64,000 bases of DNA from Penicillus capitatus. Lineage: Eukaryota; Chlorophyta. Each line of letters opens with the position of its first letter. Within the stretch, counting starts at the first letter, position 1. The notes below the pieces were generated by a model. The model was not told the DNA's origin. It saw nothing but the letters and a program-made list of their open reading frames with translations, and made no database searches. Both the position numbers and the translations under genes were made by a program. The stretch spans positions 620,001-684,000 of the forward strand of contig OZ287695.1 of the NCBI GenBank assembly GCA_965649825.1, read 5' to 3'. This document shows positions 9,160 to 19,779 of this stretch, one piece after another.

Positions 9160-11774
9160 TCACGGACGTAGGAGTCGCTCGAGGGAGTTTCGTGTCGATT
9201 TAGAACACTGTGACAAACTTTTAAGACAGATAACGTCGAAAGGCGTTTCTTTATCGTCGTTGATCACCATCTTCAAGGCTCTGGCATCCAGCAGAATCTG
9301 CAACACGACATTAAATCTCGATATGGTACCACTGACTCGCCTTTGCTGTCTTTGGATGACCACACTCTGCAGCAGCATGAAGCGGAGTATCTCCATGTTT
9401 ATCAACAACGTTGACGTTAGCGTCTTCTTCGAGCAACAACTGTAGTAGGCAAGGTGAAGAAGAAGACAGAAGACAATCAGAAGAATGCACCTTTACGATT
9501 TCAAGCTTCCCATCTAACGCAGCGAGATGAAGTGGTGTCTGTTCAGCAGCGTTCACGTGGTTAACGTCCGCCCCGTGCTTTATCAGGATCTGTTGAACCA
9601 CAGGTTTGTCATCAAGGTAATGAAGTGCGTACACAGCTGACCTTGACCACTTCGGTATCTGCGAATCGCGCTGCCAGATTCAGAGGAGTCCATCCTCGCT
9701 TGTTGACCACATCGACCTTCCCTCCGTGCTCAAGAAGGATCTGATGAACAGAGGTCTCTGCCAATGCAGCGACGAGGTGAAGGCGTGACTGACCTTGACC
9801 ATTTCAGCGTCTGCGTTAATCGCTGCAACGTGCAGAGGAGATTCTCCATCGTCTCTGGCCTTGTTAACCTTCGCTCCGTGCTTGATGAGTACCTATCTGG
9901 GCACTTGCTGGAAGCACGGAAGCACATCATGACTCGCCTGCGCAGTTTTTGAGTATCCGAAGAATGCAGCCATGTACAGAGGCGTCTGTCCATCGTCGTC
10001 GGCGACGTTCACTTCAGCATCGTGATCCAGGAGAATCTACGAACAAACGTCAAAGCGGACGCCCGAGATCGCGTTGTGAATTCACCTTGGCCACTTTTGC
10101 GTGACCCTTCTTCGCTGCCAGATGCAAAGGAGTTTCTCTGTCATCGTTGAGTTTGTCGACGACTGCGCCATACTCCAGAAGAACCTGACATTGGAAGCAC
10201 AAGGATTCAAAGAACTGAGACGAAGTGTCTTGTTGACTCTGTCATCCAGAGTGGTCTCAGAGAAACACATTACCTCCGTGCATTTTGACGCATTGTGAAA
10301 CGCTGACCAGTGTAACAATGTGAAACGCTTTTCTCTCTCATATCTTGGCATTCGAGCGGACTTGCGGAAAGAATCTGGATCCAGTCCCTCCAGCAGAGCA
10401 GCTTCCAACTTCAAAGCATTATCATCTTTTATGGAGTCATACGTCTCCTACAAAACTATCTGTGTGTTCGTTCGATCGTCATTGTCGATGCTACAGCAAA
10501 GAGTTCTTTCTGCGATAGCTCCGTCAGCCGCTCACGTTCCTCTTTAATCTTCTGTTGTTTTGATTGTTTCTTTCTCGTTTTCTTGTCTGTCGGAAGTTCT
10601 GTTCCTTCTTTTCCAATAGGTGAAGGTGACTCGACTGAGTGTTGCTGATCTTTCTCCTGTTCTAGAAGATTAGACACGAGGAATCAAATGCGGAACATTG
10701 TTTACCTTCGGTTTTTCGCCGATTGTTTCCTGAATCCAATCCCAGAATGCACCGATACCTGTGAAGACGCTCGGTGTTGGTTCGGTGCAATTTGAGGGCC
10801 CCATGGATGTCACGCCAACAAACAGATCGAGTTTTGCATTCCCAGTTGCTATACTGCCTCCAAATTGATTAGGAATCAACAGCGGATTGCCAGAATCACC
10901 TTCACAGAGGAACCTTGGCAGGAAGGTGGTGTTGACAAGTATTATACCTCGGCATACGCTCTCATTTGAGAATCCAGCACAAATCATGTGTTTTTGAATG
11001 ACGTCTGATAGAAAATCCTTGCACTGGTGGTGACTCACATAAACAAGTGTCTCTGCTATCTGTAAAGCATTCGGATACTCTCCAGTCTTGTCTTCTCCCC
11101 AGCCAAGTGAGGTGAAAAATTTGCCAGAAGGGAACTCTCCTCCCTGAGTGTCTATCGACGGCAGTGTATGATTCGCTTCTTTATTCAGTTTGACGACGGC
11201 GATGTCATATCCGTCTTCCACGTTACCTGTCCAAGATTCAGGCCAGTGGCTTTCCTGTGCGCTGAACACCTACAAGTTTTTATCTCGCAAGAAGGTGCAT
11301 AGCGACGAAGTAGTTACTTCGTCGGGGTCATCTGCGTCAGGCTTGTGAATGCCACAACGAACAAGCGGATTTCTGCCAAGGCTTGCCCGACTGTTGGGGT
11401 CGACACAGTGTGCAACTGTGACGACCCATTGTGGTCGAATGAGTGTTCCACCGCAGCGGTGAAATCCATCCTCTCGCGCCGAAAGACTGCAAACGTAGGG
11501 GAACCGTCCCTCTGGTGCCTCTTTACCCTGCGGGAAGACGAACAGTAAAAGTCGAACGCGTACGTGGCTGCATAGACTCACGATGATATTAAAAGTAAAT
11601 CGCGACGTAGAGGCCATTGATTCTAAACCGTTAACACATAGACACGCGTCGGAAATGCCGACAAAGGGTTGTAGTACCTCTTGTTTCTCGACATTCTGAT
11701 ATTTGGAAGTGCAGGAAAAGCAGCAGAGAGATATGGAAGCAAAGACGGCGACGCGAAATGGAGAAAAGCTTCAT
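9160..11774 (-). CDS. Trypsin-like serine protease - linker - ankyrin fusion (B1)
   Basis: A 14-exon model of about 643 residues: signal 11774-11678, 11622-11582, 11527-11318, 11269-10948, 10899-10706, linker 10656-10495, first ANK exon 10447-10274, then 10184-10086, 10036-9938, 9892-9794, 9740-9642, 9589-9491, 9439-9341 and terminal 9297-9160. The triad is present: [15 protein letters not shown] and GDSG. The Ser loop reads GDSGNP rather than GDSGGP, the only copy so altered. Residue 189 is Ser, which suggests a non-basic, chymotrypsin-like preference. The linker exon is Lys/Glu/Gln-rich (54 residues) and bridges protease to ANK in phase 0. The introns after 9938 and 9341 begin with GC. The predicted activation site is Asn / Ile-Ile-Gly-Lys, without a basic P1 residue. 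The protein is predicted to be secreted, which is unusual for ANK repeats, normally intracellular. Confidence 0.75.
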
Positions 11775-11998
11775 ACTCAAGGAAAAAGTGTTCTGCAGCA
11801 ATGATGGGCGCTTAAGTAACGCAAGTAATTGAGCCATTAAAGTGCTTTCCCTGCAGTGTCCCAATTACTGTTAGACGTTGCGAGAAGAAGAAACCGTCGT
11901 GTCTCTCCCATGTCCGTATGAGCTTTTCCATGTACTGAGTTAGCATGCATAGGAGGATCAAATGCTTCAGCAATACATGTGCACCCATCCACGCTTTT

Positions 11999-13302
11999 TT
12001 ACGGTGCCGCTAGGTTAGATCCATTCGAGTGCATCGACATGCTGTGGCGGATAATGGATGTGAAATCGACAACATTCTGCAGTCCGTCCATGACACCTAG
12101 CACCACACTAATGCCTCCGCGGCGCACTGAATGGAGAGAACCTGTGAAGTAGAGCATGTCCTGAGTAGCAATGATGAACTCTGGACCCACGGCACTGATG
12201 ATGTGCTGTCCACGTCTGCCGGACAGTACAGTGCCTTCATTCAAATGGTGCTTCGAGCTCATACCTGACGGATGCGAGAAAGAGTCCATTCAGACCACGC
12301 AGACCAGCTTCGTCGACCGTGCAGCCAACTGCACGCGAATGATCCGTGACCTCCAGTCCAACGAGGAAGGAACTCTGGGCATCTAGAAGAAGAGGAAGCT
12401 GGAAGGAATGCATTGCAGCGTCTGCCCAACATTGCACTTGGTTTTGAGAGAGGCCAGGGAGAAGCAGCGGAGAAAAGAGATACATGTAGATGAGTCCGCC
12501 GACGGCGACGGGGACGCCAAACTTGCCGATGTCGAAGAAGCTCTGCTTGGGTATCTGCTCACCCTCTTCGGCACTTGCCGCCATGTCGTCAATCAGACCT
12601 AGAGAGCACACAAACAAACGCGTTTCCTCTCGCGCCCGTCTCCTGTGCACCTGCCACGACCAGATTGGTCGACGTGCCGATCAGAGTGCAGGTTCCGCCG
12701 AGCATCGATGCGAAACTCAGTGGGATGTACAGCTGCAGGGAAGGCGTCTGGACAGTGTTTATCATCGAGATGGTGTGCCTACCTGTCCTGCAGGGAGATG
12801 GGATCTCTGACACCACACTTTGACGATGGGTAACATGATGGCCACTACTGGTGTGTTGTTCATGAAGGCGGAGAGAATGGTCACGGGAAGCATCATGCGC
12901 ATCATGGCCGACCCCGTATTCGTCGGATTTCCTAAGACGACTTGGAAGAGAGCGTCCAGACATCCCGTTTCTGAGATGCCCATCGCCACAACGAACAGCA
13001 CTGGTGGAAAACGTCCATTCCCGATGCTTCGCCAACCGTCGGCTCACCTGCGACAGTCAGAGGTGCTTCGTTGGAGAATCCAGCCAGTCTTTCGTCCACG
13101 CTGATGATGCGCGTCACCACGAGCACAGAGAGAACACCTATTGGCGAGTATGCTATTCATCTGCTTGAAGAAGGGGTGGCTGATCTAAGAAGAAGAAATC
13201 TGCTCCCGTCCATTTTTTGAAGGGGATGATTATCGCCACGACGATGCATAGAATCGCAACGGCAGAATCCAAAACAAACTCTGCCATGACGGGCAAGATA
13301 AC
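11999..13302 (-). CDS. SLC13/SAC1-like anion transporter, truncated
   Basis: Exons about 13302-13187, 13137-13048, 13000-12783, 12732-12651, 12598-12265 and about 12235-11999. The family signatures are clear: an AFMNNTPVVAIMLP helix, GGTCTLIGTSTNLVVAG, and RIISVDERLAGFSNE before the first, as in the divalent-anion:Na+ symporters (algal SAC1/SLT type, sulfate). A TrkA-C-like cytoplasmic segment follows (VGCTVDEAGLRGLNGLFL; a second part with DMLYFTG). The usual second set of transmembrane helices after TrkA-C is missing; a stop comes at 11999 and gene B1 begins 225 bp further on. The intron between 13187 and 13137 lacks a normal GT or GC donor, and the phase at the last junction does not close cleanly. 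It is probably a 3'-truncated, decaying gene; a short piece of its 3' end also lies near 49695-49745. Confidence 0.65.
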
Positions 13303-14814
13303 CTGAGGACAAAGGGGAAGGTCAAATCTCAACTGTCGTACAGAAGGAGTTCTTAAACAACCGTCTGTCAGATGTCCGACTCAGTCAGTGCCCGCGATTT
13401 CGAGGAGAGGGAAGCAGAAGGTTTGCCATCTTGAACCAGAAGAGTCAGCATCAGCATGGATATAGAGGGACTGTGTCCGTTGTCCACTGGAGTATTCAGG
13501 GTACTAGAACTCGATCTGCTTGTCTTTATCCGCCAGTTGCCCACCATGCGCACGGAGATTCTTGCCACTTCAGATCGCTGTGCTTCGAGTGGCATCTCTC
13601 GAGCTCGTTGCTGTTCCCCTAGAGACGTGTGTTGTCAGATCGAGATCACTTCTGCTCCAGCAACAGCGTTCGTTATGTTTATCCGAACCACGCTTAAGAT
13701 CTCATTCATTGTGCTCGACGCGCAGATCTTTGGATACTGTAACAGTTGCCGTAACAGAACGATGATACGTCTTTGCTCGACTCCACGAAAACAGGATGCG
13801 CAAGTGTGCTAGGTTTCTGCTTGTAGAGCTTTAATCCTTTGCTCAAGCCTGCTGCTTCTGTACAAATGCCGCGTTGAATTCATCCGCCGCTCTTGTGGAC
13901 GTCGGTGCACCTTATAAAGCACCTGAACGTTTCTGTGCCTGGTCTCCCAACGAGCAAAGCCTATAGCAGCTGAATCACTATTGCTTCAAACAAGCGGTGT
14001 CCTTCTCACTCAAAGACGATGCGTCCGAGAATCGAATGACATGCATGATCACTAAGAACTACAACAACACGCGTGCCTCTTTGTGCACTGCCTTCATGTC
14101 AATCGGCAGGAACGAGAACACCGGGGAGGAAAGTTCCGTTTCTTCTGAGGTCTTTTGGTTTTGTAGGTACTAGAAAGAACGGACGAAAGGCGCACCCCGA
14201 CAGCCGAGGCTGCTTGACAGATGATTTCTAAAAAGACCAAAAAATTATGCCGCCAGAATTCATCCGTCCACTTTCCGAGGTCCGCAACGCATAGATATGA
14301 AGCCCTCTCGATCGCTCGTTGGTGCTATTAGCTACAACGCACAAGAATCCGGGAGATTTTTGAAAAATAGGGAAAGGAATCATCAGATGGAGCTCGTTGA
14401 GTGCAGGGACGTCGTCAGCTTTCAAGAGTGTCATCAAATACAGCAAGGAGATAAAAGATATGTGTCTGCCCGTCGTGGTCGTCCCGCGTTTATCGACTGG
14501 CACGGGCAACTGCTTGTCGCAAGCGCCAGTTTGACGTCCGTCTTGGAATCTCGCATAAACCAGGACGCAGTGAAAACAGACGACGAGGAAAAAGAAACAC
14601 GTTATCGACTGTTGGACAGAGTTCGCAAACGCAAAATCTGCGCTGGCAATACTTCTGAACACGTGTCAAAAGGGGACTGTCACGGTGTGATTGTCCGCCG
14701 GAGGCGTGCCGTAATGCGCCATCTGTTACATCGATTTCGCACCACGGAAGGTTGCGTCGCCCTGTGCCATCGCATACCGACGCTAAGAACAAAATTCTTA
14801 CTCTCTTCTTCGGC
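13303..14814. other. No gene recognised
   Basis: An upstream exon of the SLC13-like gene may lie at 13595-13370 on the minus strand (open, Ser-rich, starts ATG), but its join to 13302 is uncertain. The rest shows only open frames that overlap on both strands and resemble nothing I know. Confidence 0.35.
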
Positions 14815-14822
14815 TATAAAAA
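14815..14822 (+). promoter_or_regulatory. TATA-like element
   Basis: TATAAAAA lies 73 bp upstream of the ATG at 14895 of a decayed Cys-rich membrane-protein gene. Position and sequence fit a core promoter, though only one such case is clear here. Confidence 0.35.
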
Positions 14823-14894
14823 TGTAGACAGCGTTGTGTGTTCGTGCTATCGGATTTCTGGTCGCTGAGAACTGAGGCTTTCCGTTTTGCTCAA

Positions 14895-15856
14895 GATGTC
14901 TTGCCGACGTGTTCTGACGATTCTTGCGCTCTCTGCGCTCTTTGGCGTCTCGTTTTGTCAGAGATCGAGCACCCATGCCAGAAAAACCCTTCCCGAAGAA
15001 CCACAACCGCAGAGATCGAACGACAGTTCACGGACACCCGATGGCGTTGACTTACCAAACCAAGACGCGAACAATACGAGTCTATACAGGTCAGTGTCAA
15101 GAAAGAATGCCGTTGTCTCTGTGACAACGAGACGTTTTGCAGGGAGCAGTCGACGAGCGAGTTTGAGCAGGAACGCTGCTACTGTTGTCTCCCAGATGAC
15201 GATTCCTGTTGCCAGATCTGGATCTGTCATCGGATGGGACCCGAACTCGGCTCTACGGATTGTCGACAAAGGATCTTAAGTCCTGGTGATAACTTTAACG
15301 ATTCCAGTGACGTGACCACGTGCACATGCTCGAATGTATCCTCGGAGGAGGACTATTGCGACGAATAGTACTGTCATGGGTTCACCGAGGACAGAGAGCT
15401 AAAGCGATCGGACACTGCTGCCTGGAACGGAACACGAGTGGTGTGCCTTGTCTCCGCTGGAAAACGATACAACCCCTTTGGAATAATGATGTCGAATCGA
15501 TCTGTCGGTGTACAAAAAAGGAAGACGGTTTCTGCAAACTGTCGAGCTGCACGGAAGAGAGACGCGTTCAGTGTTGCGAAGACGAGGGTCACCGCAAGTG
15601 GTATGTGTGGTTGATCGGAGGAGTCGGTATGCTGGTGCTTTCCTCTGTGAGCTCCTCGCTACTGTGCGATGGACAACCCCTGGGAATGTACTACGCTGCT
15701 GTCGGTTGGGTGCTGGGAGTGATGTGGTTCATTAGCGTTACCATTTGGGGAGTCGGACGTGTGTGGCTGTATTTCTTAATAGCATCAGTGGTCGCAACGT
15801 TTTTCCCCCAAGCCTTTGTGGTAATTTGTCTTTGCGTGTTTCGTATAGTGGAATAA
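14895..15856 (+). pseudogene. Cys-rich three-helix membrane protein, decayed copy
   Basis: It starts with a good signal peptide (basic, then LTILALSALFGVSFC). The Cys-Trp modules follow in a different frame: a CLCDNETFC region near 15110-15140, then CTCSNVSSEEDYC near 15325-15350, where a TAG stop interrupts, then after a frameshift CRCTKKEDGFC near 15505-15535 and three C-terminal helices (about 15600-15850, with an Ile-Trp-Gly turn). It aligns through its length with the intact copy at 16812-17786. At least one nonsense change and two frame changes are needed, so I call a pseudogene. Confidence 0.7.
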
Positions 15857-15984
15857 AAGAACGGCCTTTAGACAAAAGAAAAGAGACTCCTCATTCCGAC
15901 ACAGAACATGACGCACATAATCAAGTGATCGCGGTCAAGTATAAATCGTGGAAGTGTGGGGGTTTACATGATTTGTTGTCTTGT

Positions 15985-16570
15985 CGTGGGGGTTAAAGCA
16001 GATCCAGAATTTTAAAAAATGGAAAAGTCTTATTATCAGAAGCAATGGCCAAGAGTGGAACGGTGCTTCTTCGTCATTTCCACCAATCTATTTCTGCCTC
16101 GTTGTTGAATCCGTCTTGCATTCGATTGAACACTTGGGGGAAGAACTAATTGCCGTTCTGTTACAAGTTTGTCTGAAGAAAGGAACAATCTGCGGGGAAA
16201 CTCCATTCTTGTATAGTACACCACCGCCGTGTTACTGGGCACTGTTCTCACTCGCACTCTTACTGTCTACACAGATGTGTGATAACAGACTCTGGCAGAG
16301 TTCGAGAAAACGAATCGATTAAGGCACAGATCAGTTGGAAGACAGAGAATCTCACTTGTTTGACAGATCTGGTCCGATTGATCGTCGCACCTTTATCTAA
16401 CACCAACCTGGAGCATATATGGACAGTACTCAATGATGGTGGGGTAAGTCGTACGGCAAGATTCGTTTTTTGTGCATCTGAGTTAATAGAGTGGCCACAG
16501 TGCCTTCGTCGGACGAACTCGCTCTTTTTAACGAACTGTCGGGCGACGATTCGGGTATGCAAGAACGGCA
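15985..16570 (-). pseudogene. Relic of class C ankyrin C-terminal exon and 3' flank
   Basis: On the minus strand an acceptor near 16410 is followed by LVLDKGATIN and then a tail resembling the terminal ANK exon of the A, B and C genes. Continuing towards 15985 the sequence resembles the 3' flanks of C1 and C3 (for example Cys-Leu-Val-Glu-Ser-Ala/Val-Leu in the equivalent frames). It is divergent and short. The orientation is opposite to the adjacent Cys-rich genes. Confidence 0.3.
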
Positions 16571-16811
16571 GCCGTTGCTGATTCGATGAACATTGTACGG
16601 TAAGTATTTGTTGTTTCCAAATCCTCTGTCCGAACGGTAGCAGCCACCCGTCGTCAGGAAATGGATAAGAACCTCGCTTCTGTTGTTTCGGTTGTCACAC
16701 TCGTAGCTCGACTTCTCCTCTTTTCATTTGCGATTCCGCGAAAGCCGAAGGAGAACTGAGGGGGCGGATTTCACAATACAGCTTTTCCGGAGATTCACTC
16801 TTTCTCTCAAA

Positions 16812-17786
16812 ATGCGCCTTCGACGCGTTCGGGAAGTGCTGACACTCTTGGTGTTCTGCCGCCTCGCGTGCTGTCAAGGGACACAGGAGTTCGACTTCGA
16901 ATCTGATATCGCCACTTGGCCGCAGCTGAAGCGGCAAGCGGGTTATCGAACAGAGTCAGGGAAATACTTGGGCGGTCTGTACAAGAAAGCACGCTTCGAA
17001 GAACGGGAGTTCTATCTCTGCCTCCGAGATAACGAAAGCTTTTGCATGGAGTGGTTGATACAACAAGCAAGCGGCGGCGAATCGAAGATGGGTGGATGCA
17101 TATGTCGAGAGGAAACCGGTCCCTACTGCCCAATGTGGACTTGCAGTCATACGGAAACGGAAGTCCACAGGTCCAAGGGTAATGATGACGATGATGACTA
17201 CCACACAGTCGTCCATGGAAAAATAACAAGATGCTTCTGCAGCAAGACATCACCCAACGAGAACTACTGTCACGCATGGCACTGCGTAGAAACGGGCACG
17301 GACGGGACTTTAGAAAACGAGCATCACCGCTGTCTGGAAGAGGACGAGAGCGGCGAGTTCTGCTTCCGCTGGAAAGGAGACATCACTTCGGAAAAGGAAG
17401 TCGAATCATCTGTCTGCCAGTGTACGGACAGAAAAGATGGCCATTGTGAAACATGGGAGTGTGTCGAGCGTGGACTCGTTCGATGTTCGAAGCATTGCCC
17501 TTCGTGGTGCAATGTATGGATTGGTGTTTTTGTCGCTGGAGGACTCGGACTGTTCTTCCTTGCCCTCGGTGGCGTGATCAGTGGACTCGTACCCTTCTTC
17601 GACCTACATCCTATTTTTTATGTCTGCTATCCGGCTGGCCTTTTGCTTGGATTGCCGTGGATTGCATTTGTTCTCATCTGGGGAGGTGTTGATGCGCCGA
17701 TGTATGTTCTTCCAGTGTGGGGACTCGTGATATTGCTCCCCTGTCTGTCTTTCGTGCTCTTTTGTTGTATCGGTCGTTGCCGTTGA
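16812..17786 (+). CDS. Cys-rich ectodomain, three-helix membrane protein
   Basis: An intronless frame of 324 residues from the ATG that gives the best signal peptide (MRLRRVREVLTLLVFCRLACC); an ATG 84 bp further upstream is in frame but precedes the signal. The ectodomain carries repeated modules of the form C-x-C-x(7-9)-C-x-x-W-x-C: CICREETGPYCPMWTC, CFCSKTSPNENYCHAWHC and CQCTDRKDGHCETWEC, plus a half module near the start (CLRDNESFCMEW). Three hydrophobic helices occupy about residues 238-320. It is closely related to 27270-28250 and to several broken copies here. I know no named domain with this pattern. A surface protein is inferred from topology. Confidence 0.8.
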   Translation: MRLRRVREVLTLLVFCRLACCQGTQEFDFESDIATWPQLKRQAGYRTESGKYLGGLYKKARFEEREFYLCLRDNESFCMEWLIQQASGGESKMGGCICREETGPYCPMWTCSHTETEVHRSKGNDDDDDYHTVVHGKITRCFCSKTSPNENYCHAWHCVETGTDGTLENEHHRCLEEDESGEFCFRWKGDITSEKEVESSVCQCTDRKDGHCETWECVERGLVRCSKHCPSWCNVWIGVFVAGGLGLFFLALGGVISGLVPFFDLHPIFYVCYPAGLLLGLPWIAFVLIWGGVDAPMYVLPVWGLVILLPCLSFVLFCCIGRCR

Positions 17787-18309
17787 CCTTCTCTTGCCCT
17801 TCCTTGAAATTCAACCAGACAGAGAGATGATAAAAGGCAGATCGCCATTTCCAGTTAGGCTGGAGGAAATGTGTCTGGCGTGGTGTTGATCTAGATTTGG
17901 TTCTCTGCTTCAGCATGCTGTTGATGCAGGCTTACATGTTCGAGAATTGTCAGTCACTGCAAACGCAGTGCAACAACTAATTGAGTTCAGAAACATCCAC
18001 GCCTCGTTCGATTCTTGTCCCAATAAAAAATTCATCAATTCGTCCTAACAGGCAAAGTGTATGATAAATGACGATTTGATATTCAAAACGGGTCTACTGT
18101 TATGCTGGGACCGTTGCATCTGCAAGTTCCGGCGGGTCGCACGTTCCCGAAAAATGGTCCTTACGTATACCGCCGCTACTGTATCTTTTTCGAAAGAACT
18201 GTTCTCACACTTTGTTTTGGCTGTAAAAGCCAGTAGTGCTGTTTACGCACAAACCTACTTAGTACTTTTATTGTCAGCGAAGGTTGACGTTTCTGCGTTT
18301 CTCGAGACG
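17787..18309. other. No gene recognised
   Basis: Intergenic between two Cys-rich family members. A short plus-strand frame near 18061-18315 overlaps the start of the next relic and looks like chance. Confidence 0.4.
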
Positions 18310-19010
18310 CCTTAACGACGTGTTCTGAATTCTTGTACTCTCTGCACTCGTCGGAGTAACGTCTTGTCGGAGGTCGGTTGTCTGTACAGGGAGGACCCTT
18401 TCCAGGAGAAAGGCGCAGCACAAACCAAAGGAGTCGCCACTAAGCGTTGACAACAAACCAATCCATCCAGAGAACATTTTGACTCCGTGTTGGTCGGTGT
18501 CCAGAATAGAACACCGTTGCCTCGTCGTCAACAACGCGATTCGCACGGAATGGTCGACAGGAGAATTAGATCGAGGACGTTGCTTCTGTTGCCATCAAAC
18601 GGTCTCCTCTGGACTCGCCACCAGAAGGAAATCGAACTCGGCATCGTTTATCATACCGTGCTCACAGCACTAGGACATCTGGAAACACGACTAGATGCAG
18701 CTGTTTCAATATATCCTCGAAGAAGGGCTGTTGCGAAGAGTGGTACTGTACCGAGCCCGCCGTGGACGGAGATATGAAGTACGCGTACTACAGATGCCGG
18801 GAAGCAAACAAGAACGGTGGCATTTGCTCTGTAAGCCAAGCACCACTTTGATGTATGTGTGTCCGGAAGCCAACAAAGATTTCACGCCAAGTTCGCCGCG
18901 CGAGTCGTAGGAAAGCACATCGCCCTTCTGCTGTGGGCGGAAACGATCGAGAATCAGTCATGCATCGACTGCACCACCAAGGACAGCAACATTCAATCGA
19001 AAGTTGAATG
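18310..19010 (+). pseudogene. Cys-rich membrane protein family, decayed and truncated copy
   Basis: A hydrophobic leader in frame (ILVLSALVGVTSC, near 18328-18366) matches the signal peptide of the copy at 14895. A Cys-rich part near 18570-18600 (GRCFCCHQ) follows, then after a frame change CFNISSKKGCCEEWYC near 18700-18750 and YYRCREANKNGG near 18785-18825. A TGA stop follows and the C-terminal helices are absent. Several frame changes make it a pseudogene. Confidence 0.6.
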
Positions 19011-19189
19011 TCAAAAGGGCCAGTTTCATCGCGAAGGAAATGTCCGTGTACCCGTCTTCTCAGCTTGTACCTAGTACCTACTTACCTGCCTTATGTCTTA
19101 TGACTCGTGTCATTTAAGTTGCATATACGCCTTGAGTTTTTATTCTGTATCCTAGAAAGTCGCTGGCCACTCCGATTCTGCAAGTGCAG

Positions 19190-19765
19190 TAGAGTCAAAA
19201 GTGCAGGAGCAAAAGCGCCGAAAAGTCGAGGCGAGGTCGACGGTTAGACGAAGAATGAAGAGTTTTTGTCCGGGTGGTGACCCTATCGTCGGCCCCCGAA
19301 ATTAGCGCGACGTTGTCATTTCCCCGCCGGAACCCATCCAACTCGGCGCGGCTCGCCAGACACAACCGGGTCAACTCTGATGGGACGTCCCTCCTCTGTG
19401 TCCGGCGCAGGAATCGATACCCCGCGGTCGTACTTCTCGAACTGGTCCAGCTGCACCATCCGCTTCGGGTCGATCCCCGCAGTCGAGAAGGCGCTGATCG
19501 CAATATACTCCCGCCGTATACGCGTCCGTAGCTCCGCAGAGGTCCCGTCAAGGTTGGCGACCTCAAAGTCGAGACGACTTCGCCGACGTCTTCCGATTCT
19601 CGACTCAAGACGGCGACGGCCTCGACGACCAGATACGTATCCGCGAATCTTTGCCTTTGGACTCACTTTTCGGATTCCTCGTCCATCGACGTTCGACGGA
19701 GGACAAGAACGAAATCCTATCTCCTGTTGTGGGAGTCGGCACTGCCACATTTTCTTCTCCACTCC
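19190..19765 (-). repeat. Dispersed repeat with Arg-rich open frame (copy 1; inverted copy at 40536-41115)
   Basis: The unit starts on the minus strand near 19746 with a CAGTGCCGACTCC-type end and runs to about 19200 (TGCACTTTTGA). It holds one long frame (148 residues, 19762-19316) beginning with a GRRGRRRLESR-type basic run, then REYIAISAFSTAGIDPKRM and a Pro/Val-rich tail. The second copy in the opposite orientation keeps most of the frame but shifts after Lys-Tyr-Asp-Arg-Gly. The protein is unrecognised; a retroelement gag-like fragment is possible but unproven. Identity between copies is high. Confidence 0.65.
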
Positions 19766-19779
19766 ATTACAAGTGTTCG

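Noticed and set aside
14297-14827. A 176-residue plus-strand frame before the Cys-rich pseudogene
   Set aside because: It overlaps a TATA-like element and open frames on the minus strand of similar length; no family resemblance and no initiator context.
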